Shown: positions 6,818 through 10,615 of the stretch, piece by piece | Position numbering within the stretch: position 1 is the first letter of the stretch | Layout: each line of letters starts with the position of its first letter | NCBI GenBank assembly: GCA_946480965.1 | Contig: CAMLMI010000147.1 | Location: 1 to 10,615 of the forward strand | Origin: an uncultured Verrucomicrobiales bacterium | GTDB lineage: Bacteria; Verrucomicrobiota; Verrucomicrobiae; Limisphaerales; CANJSG01 | Direction of reading: 5' to 3' | DNA: 10,615 nucleotides | The notes under the pieces: model-generated | The model's input: only the letters and a program-made list of their open reading frames with translations | Databases searched by the model: none | What the model was told of the DNA's origin: nothing | Translations under genes and position numbers: made by a program

Positions 6818-8119
6818 ATGAAAACGACGAACTTCTCTGCCCGTTTCCCGCGCCTGTCCGTCCAGGCGTGGACCTGCTTCACCCTCACCGGCCTCGCGCT
6901 GTCCTCATGGGCCTCGACCGATTGGCCCGGCTGGCGCGGTCCCGCCGGAAACGGCAGCACGGCCACCGGCGAATTCCCCACCCAGTGGAAGGCCGAGTCC
7001 GTGGCGTGGAAGGCGCCGCTGCCGGGCAAGGGTTCCTCCAGCCCGATCGTGGCGGACGGAAAGATTTTCGTCACTTCGCCGGCCGACGGGGAGGATACCG
7101 TCCTGGCCTTCGACCTGTCCGGGAAGGAACTTTGGCGGACCAAGCTCGGTCCTGAGAGCCCGCCCAAACACCGCACGCTCGGATCGAGCTGCAACTCTTC
7201 GCCCGTGACCGACGGCAAATCCGTCTTCGTCTATTTCAAGAGCGGCCACTTCGCCGCGCTGGATTTCTCCGGCAAGGTCCTGTGGAAGCAGAACCTCACC
7301 GAACAGTTCGGCGCGGAGCGGCTCTTCTGGGACCAAGGCAGCTCGCCGGTCGTGACCGCCACGCACGTCATCCTCACCCGGATGCACCAGGGCGAGTCGT
7401 GGGTTGCCGGGTTCGACAAGGGCACGGGCGAAGTGAAGTGGAAAGTCGCCCGCAACTACCAGGCGCCTTCCGAGAACGACAACGGCTACACCACGCCGGT
7501 CTTCTTCGAGCAGGACGGGCAGAAGGCGCTCCTGCTCTGGGGCGCGGACCATCTCACCGCGCACAGCGCGACGGACGGCAAGCTCCTGTGGTCGGCGGGC
7601 GGCTTCAATCCCGAGGGCACCGGCTTCTGGCCTGCGATCGCGAGTCCCGTGATCCAAGGCCAAATGGCCGTCGTGCCGGTGGGCCGCGATGATCGGCCGA
7701 ACCAGGCGCGCGTCCACGGCATCAAGCTCGGCGGCAAGGGCGATGTGACCGAGACGCACCGGGCATGGAAGCGGGAAGACCTCGGCGTCTTCGTGGCCGC
7801 GCCGGTGGAATACCAGGGCAAGGTCTATCTTCTGCGGCACAAGGGCGAGGTCGTCTGCCTTGATCCGGCCACGGGCAAAACGGTCTGGAGCGAGAGCCTG
7901 CCCAAGGCGTCGGCTCCGTATTATTCCTCCCCGGTGGTGGCCAACGGGATTCTCTACGCGGCGCGCGAGGACGGCGTGGTCTTCGCGGCCAAGGTTGGGG
8001 AGAAGTTCGAGCTGCTGGGCGAAAACCCGATGGGCGAACGCATCATCGCTTCGCCCGTGCCGGTGGCGAACAAGCTCCTGATCCGGGGTGACAACCACCT
8101 CTTCTGCATCGCGAAGTAG
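6818..8119 (+). CDS. Secreted PQQ-binding-like beta-propeller repeat protein
   Basis: This 433-residue protein has an N-terminal export signal: basic residues, then a hydrophobic core (about 17-31, CFTLTGLALSSWAS), with cleavage probable before TDWPGWRGP. The WPGWRGP motif (36-42) opens many planctomycete and verrucomicrobial PQQ-like propeller proteins. Blades are marked by repeated turns before a tryptophan: SGKELW (101), SGKVLW (151), TGEVKW (203), DGKLLW (253) and TGKTVW (352), together with recurring SSPVV-type strands. The propeller resembles PQQ quinoproteins and BamB, but I see neither the haem motif CxxCH nor the acidic catalytic set of alcohol dehydrogenases. A binding or scaffold role in the periplasm or at the surface is therefore likelier than dehydrogenase activity; this is an inference. 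It starts 101 bases after lpxD, on the same strand, with AGGA just before the ATG. It could belong to the lpxD unit or have its own promoter. Confidence 0.9.
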   Translation: MKTTNFSARFPRLSVQAWTCFTLTGLALSSWASTDWPGWRGPAGNGSTATGEFPTQWKAESVAWKAPLPGKGSSSPIVADGKIFVTSPADGEDTVLAFDLSGKELWRTKLGPESPPKHRTLGSSCNSSPVTDGKSVFVYFKSGHFAALDFSGKVLWKQNLTEQFGAERLFWDQGSSPVVTATHVILTRMHQGESWVAGFDKGTGEVKWKVARNYQAPSENDNGYTTPVFFEQDGQKALLLWGADHLTAHSATDGKLLWSAGGFNPEGTGFWPAIASPVIQGQMAVVPVGRDDRPNQARVHGIKLGGKGDVTETHRAWKREDLGVFVAAPVEYQGKVYLLRHKGEVVCLDPATGKTVWSESLPKASAPYYSSPVVANGILYAAREDGVVFAAKVGEKFELLGENPMGERIIASPVPVANKLLIRGDNHLFCIAK

Positions 8120-8149
8120 GCGGCTGAAAATTCGGGGAGGGGAAAGATT

Positions 8150-8205
8150 CCTTCTCCTCTCCTCCTCGTCCCGCGTGATTACGGAGACGAGGAGGAGGAC
8201 GAAGG
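8150..8205. terminator. Long hairpin between convergent genes, probable bidirectional terminator
   Basis: CCTCCTCGTC (8161-8170) pairs perfectly with GACGAGGAGG (8186-8195). The stem extends inward by CCG/CGG (8171-8173 with 8182-8184, one bulged A at 8185) and outward, imperfectly, to CCTTC (8150-8154) with GAAGG (8201-8205). The apical loop is 8174-8181. It sits 31 bases past the propeller gene stop and about 20 bases past the stop of the convergent phosphoesterase gene, the expected place for a shared terminator. No strong T run follows on either strand, so it may need Rho, or act by blocking 3' decay. Confidence 0.6.
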
Positions 8206-8226
8206 GGGAGAGGCGGAGAAACGGGC

Positions 8227-8949
8227 TTACTTGCCGTGGGCCAAACGCTCGGCCAGACGCTCCGGCAAACCGGCGGCGCGGATCTTGGCCTGGGCCTTGG
8301 GGATGTCGTAGTCCAACCGGCGGAGCTCGATGGACTGCTCGACCATGTCGTAGATCGCGTAGGTGGCCTTGGCCACGCCGTCGCGGGACTGTCCGACACT
8401 GCCGACATTCACGAAATACTTCCGGCCCGGTTCCACCTTGAACTTGGAGTAGGTCCCGCCGCGCACGGTGCTGTCGCGGACGAAAGCCACGGGCACGTGG
8501 GTGTGGCCGAAGAAGCAGACGCCGGTGTTCTGGTAGGTGAGGCTGGCGGCGGCGGCGAGCTTGTCGAAGACGTAGCCCCACTTCTGCGGCACATCCAGCG
8601 TGGCGTGGACGATGGAGAAGCTGGTGACGAGGCGGACGTATTTCAGCTCGCGCAGCCACTTGCAGTCGTCGTCGGACAACTGCTGGCGGGTCCAGTGGAC
8701 GGCCTCGGCGGCGGCGGGATTGAAGCCCTCCAACTCGGCGTCCACCGAGCACATTTCGTCGTGGTTGCCCTTCACCACGGGAATGTTCATGCCCCGGATG
8801 ATGTCGAGGCATTCCTTCGGGTTCGCGCCATAGCCGACCACGTCCCCCAAGCACGCGGTGTGCGTGCAGCCCTGCGCCTTGATGTCTGCCAACACGACTT
8901 CCAGCGCCTCCAGGTTGGCGTGGATGTCGGCGATGATCGCGTATTTCAT
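8227..8949 (-). CDS. Calcineurin-like metallophosphoesterase (MJ0936/YfcE-like)
   Basis: The 240-residue protein has no signal peptide, so it should be cytoplasmic. All metal-binding motifs of the family are in order: D8 and H10 (DIHAN), D36 (GDVVGYG), N62 and H63 (GNHDE), H115 (IVHATLD), and H149 and H151 (GHTHVPV). The later motif VNVGSVGQSRDG (180-191) is typical of the small phosphodiesterase subgroup. Such enzymes use two metal ions, often Mn or Ni, and cleave phosphodiester or phosphomonoester bonds. The natural substrate is not predictable here; candidates include nucleotides or diadenosine polyphosphates, as in ApaH/PrpE relatives. It lies 18 bases after the acylphosphatase gene on the same strand and is probably cotranscribed with it. 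The start is the only one that gives the standard MKYAIIADIHAN beginning. No clear Shine-Dalgarno is seen. Confidence 0.94.
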   Translation of the reverse strand: MKYAIIADIHANLEALEVVLADIKAQGCTHTACLGDVVGYGANPKECLDIIRGMNIPVVKGNHDEMCSVDAELEGFNPAAAEAVHWTRQQLSDDDCKWLRELKYVRLVTSFSIVHATLDVPQKWGYVFDKLAAAASLTYQNTGVCFFGHTHVPVAFVRDSTVRGGTYSKFKVEPGRKYFVNVGSVGQSRDGVAKATYAIYDMVEQSIELRRLDYDIPKAQAKIRAAGLPERLAERLAHGK

Positions 8950-8967
8950 TGTTACGACTTGTGCAAA

Positions 8968-9246
8968 CTAACGAACGATCTCGAAACCTTTCAAATCCTG
9001 TTTTGCCTCGGACCAGGTCACTTGCTCGTCCTTGATGAACCGGCCGACTTCCGAATCCCGGATGTCTGCCAGAAAATCCTCCAGTTCCCGGCGCTCGCCC
9101 TCGGCGATCAGCTCTACCCGGCCATCGGCCAGGTTGCGCACGGTTCCGGTCACGTCAAAGCCGCTGGCCCGGGTCTTCGTGGTGTAGCGGAAACCCACGC
9201 CTTGGACCCGGCCGGAATAGAGGACGTTCACGCGGAACCGGCTCAT
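8968..9246 (-). CDS. acyP: Acylphosphatase
   Basis: Acylphosphatase hydrolyses the carboxyl-phosphate bond of acyl phosphates such as acetyl phosphate, carbamoyl phosphate or 1,3-bisphosphoglycerate, in the cytoplasm. The protein is 92 residues from the ATG at 9246, the usual size of the family. The phosphate loop GRVQGVGFR (12-20) supplies the catalytic arginine R20, and N38 in [10 protein letters not shown] is the partner that orients the attacking water. The ferredoxin-like core strand order is intact, ending with FEIVR. An in-frame ATG at 9267 would add seven residues (MPRRPFS) before MSRFRV. I prefer 9246 because it gives the standard N-terminus, but neither site has a good Shine-Dalgarno. 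The phosphoesterase gene follows after 18 bases, suggesting a two-gene operon of phosphate-ester hydrolases. Confidence 0.95.
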   Translation of the reverse strand: MSRFRVNVLYSGRVQGVGFRYTTKTRASGFDVTGTVRNLADGRVELIAEGERRELEDFLADIRDSEVGRFIKDEQVTWSEAKQDLKGFEIVR

Positions 9247-9493
9247 GGAAAAGGGCCGCCGCGGCATCGGGCCGCGAGCGACGGTGGACTAAGCCATAGA
9301 CAGTTTTTGCCATGCAAGGGTTTCATCAAACGGAATGCATGCGCACCCCTCTGGTCCCAGCGCATTGGCGGCACGGGACGAGGATTCCCGGCTGGTTCCT
9401 CCCTTGAACCCGGCGCGCCCGGGTGCAAGCGTCACGCCAGATGACGCTCCGCCCTTTCCCGATCTCCGACCGCACCGGAGCCCCGGTCCATCC
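9247..9493. promoter_or_regulatory. Divergent intergenic region between acylphosphatase (-) and ELM1-family gene (+)
   Basis: The genes point away from each other, so both promoters should be here. Bases about 9285-9340 form a local AT-rich island in otherwise GC-rich DNA, the likeliest promoter position. It contains the inverted repeat TTGC-CAT-GCAA (9307-9317), which could be an operator half-site pair or chance. A second inverted repeat, ACCCGG-CGCGC-CCGGGT (9408-9424), lies nearer the ELM1-family start and may form a leader hairpin. A plus-strand frame stays open upstream to an ATG at 9335, but the extra 53 residues are Pro/Ala/Ser-rich and look non-coding. No -35/-10 pair is convincing enough to name. 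Confidence 0.4.
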
Positions 9494-10459
9494 ATGAGCC
9501 CAGGGCCGCGCCAGATCCGGATCTTGTCGGACGGCCGACCGGGCCACGAAAACCAGAGCGTGGGCTTGGCCGAGGCTCTGAAGCGTCGCACCGGGGCGGA
9601 AGTGGAGCTGCTGCGCTTCGATCCCGCCGATTCTCTGCGTCAACGTTTCGCCCTCGCCACCCGGCCCAGCGCCTCGGGCACGCCGCCCGACCTGCTGATC
9701 GCCGCCGGGCACCGGACCCATCTGCCACTCTGGTGCGCGGGGCGCGTTTTCGGGGCCCGCACCGTGGTCATCATGAAGCCGAGCTGGCCCACGTGGTTCT
9801 TCGACCTCTGCCTGATCCCGCGCCACGACCTGCGGCGTCCCGTGGACCAAGGACGGATCATCGCCACCTTCGGCGCGTTGAATCGCCTGCCGGAACAGCC
9901 TTCGCCCAAGGAGGCGAAAGGACTCGTGCTGCTCGGCGGCCCCTCCGCGCATCACGGCTGGGATGCCGGGACGGTGCTGTCGGCCGTGGCGGAAGTGGTC
10001 TCGGCCCGGCCGGAACTGTCCTGGACCGTGGCGGATTCCCGGCGGAGCCCGGCCGATACGCTCGGTCGATTGAAGGCGCTGCTCCCGGCGAAGACGACGC
10101 TGGTGCCCCACATTGAAACGCAGCCGGGCTGGTTGCCCGCGCAACTGGCCCATGCGGTCGAGACCTGGGTGACGGAAGACAGCGTCTCGATGATCCACGA
10201 AGCCGTGACCGCCGGAGCCCGCACGGGCGTGTTGCCGGTGCCGCGCCGCAAGGCCCGCAGCCGCGTTGTCCGCGCCGTGGAGGAGCTGATCGCCGCCGGT
10301 TATGTGCGGACCTTGGAAGTCTGGAAGAACACCGGCCGCACCTTGGTCGTCCCGCCGCCGCTCCACGAGACCGGCCGCTGCGCGGAACGGGTGATGGCAC
10401 GCTTCTTTGGCAGCATTGACCGCATCGGAAGCGGTCCCGCAACATCGGCCCGTTCATGA
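9494..10459 (+). CDS. ELM1-family (DUF1022) protein, putative GT-B-like glycosyltransferase fold
   Basis: The 321-residue protein matches what I remember of the ELM1 family, named for plant mitochondrial fission protein ELM1 and widespread in Gram-negative bacteria, where its biochemical role is not established. Visible landmarks are the N-terminal glycine loop SDGRPGHENQSVGLAEAL (12-29), PDLLIAAGHRTHLPL (65-79), IMKPSWP (93-99), a second-domain start at GLVLLGGPSAHHGW (143-156), and a late donor-site-like motif VTEDSVSMIHEAVTAGA (226-242). The two-domain plan with a late acidic and serine-rich loop recalls GT-B glycosyltransferases. No signal peptide or membrane helix is obvious. I chose ATG 9494 because the fold begins directly after it; an ATG at 9335 would add 53 low-complexity residues. 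The stop overlaps the start of a nucleotide-sugar dehydrogenase gene by ATGA, so a role in glycan assembly is plausible, but this is an inference. Confidence 0.85.
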   Translation: MSPGPRQIRILSDGRPGHENQSVGLAEALKRRTGAEVELLRFDPADSLRQRFALATRPSASGTPPDLLIAAGHRTHLPLWCAGRVFGARTVVIMKPSWPTWFFDLCLIPRHDLRRPVDQGRIIATFGALNRLPEQPSPKEAKGLVLLGGPSAHHGWDAGTVLSAVAEVVSARPELSWTVADSRRSPADTLGRLKALLPAKTTLVPHIETQPGWLPAQLAHAVETWVTEDSVSMIHEAVTAGARTGVLPVPRRKARSRVVRAVEELIAAGYVRTLEVWKNTGRTLVVPPPLHETGRCAERVMARFFGSIDRIGSGPATSARS

Positions 10460-10615
10460 ACAAGATCGCCATTGTCGGTATGGGCTACGTCGGCCTCCCG
10501 CTCGCCCTGCAGTTCGCCCGTGCGGGTTGCCAAGTGCTGGGACTGGACATTGACCCCGCGAAGATCGACGCCATCCGCGCGGGCCGCAGCTACATCCGGC
10601 ACATCGCCGCCGCCG
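10456..10615 (+). CDS. Nucleotide-sugar dehydrogenase, N-terminal part (UDP-GlcNAc 6-dehydrogenase-like), runs off the edge
   Basis: Fifty-three codons are visible before the window ends. They encode a Rossmann NAD-binding start with GMGYVGLP (G8, G10, G13) and an acidic residue D31 at the end of the second strand (VLGLDID), typical of the UDP-glucose/UDP-N-acetylglucosamine dehydrogenase family. The following GRSYIRHI (43-50) resembles the SYIxHI motif of the WbpA/TviB-like branch, which oxidises UDP-N-acetylhexosamines to uronic acids for O-antigen or capsule; UDP-glucose dehydrogenases usually differ here. Catalytic cysteine and lysine lie beyond the window. The ATG overlaps the ELM1-family stop by four bases, which indicates translational coupling. 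The enzyme family is certain enough; the exact sugar is not. Confidence 0.92.
   Translation, partial: MNKIAIVGMGYVGLPLALQFARAGCQVLGLDIDPAKIDAIRAGRSYIRHIAAA

Noticed and set aside
6905..8854. A 649-codon minus-strand open frame under the propeller gene and into the phosphoesterase gene
   Set aside because: Its composition is dominated by Arg, Gly, Ala and Val, it crosses the convergent hairpin, and it overlaps two well-supported genes.
1..10615. CRISPR array, insertion sequence, tRNA, rRNA or phage attachment site
   Set aside because: By eye I found no spaced direct repeats, no transposase-like frame with terminal inverted repeats, and no tRNA or rRNA landmarks. A covariance-model scan would be needed to exclude a small RNA.

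Overview
The window is high-GC DNA from a Gram-negative bacterium. LpxD (lipid A synthesis) shows an outer membrane. A PEP-CTERM-type sorting tail implies an exosortase system. Together with the WP-WRG type beta-propeller protein and the ELM1-family protein, these suggest Verrucomicrobiota or a related PVC lineage; this is an inference from gene content and style, not a proof. Ribosome binding sites are weak or absent before most genes, so several starts rest on protein alignment memory and on gene overlaps.

Layout. The left edge holds the 3' part of a TPR-like membrane-anchored protein (+ strand, to 908). It converges on a minus-strand block that reads right to left: a DedA-family membrane protein (5149 to 4493), a 279-base gap, a NarL-type two-component pair with ATGA overlap (histidine kinase 4213 to 2834, LuxR-type response regulator 2837 to 2160), a 514-base stretch without a convincing gene, and a PEP-CTERM-anchored surface protein (1645 to 935).

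Divergent from dedA is a plus-strand block: panD (pantothenate/CoA synthesis), lpxD 22 bases later, and a secreted PQQ-like beta-propeller protein (to 8119). This block converges on a small minus-strand operon of acylphosphatase followed by a calcineurin-like phosphoesterase (9246 to 8227), with a strong hairpin between the two transcription units. Divergent from the acylphosphatase gene, an ELM1-family (DUF1022) protein starts near 9494 and overlaps by ATGA the start of a UDP-GlcNAc-type nucleotide-sugar dehydrogenase, which runs off the right edge.

How they fit together. Much of the window concerns the cell envelope: lipid A (lpxD), membrane lipid carrier transport (DedA), an exosortase-sorted surface protein, and an ELM1/sugar-dehydrogenase pair that looks like the first genes of a polysaccharide locus. 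Nothing here is a mobile element, CRISPR array, tRNA or rRNA. I see no clear new multi-gene system. The most open points are the tightly coupled ELM1 gene, the composition shift within the first gene, and the 514-base region at 1646-2159.
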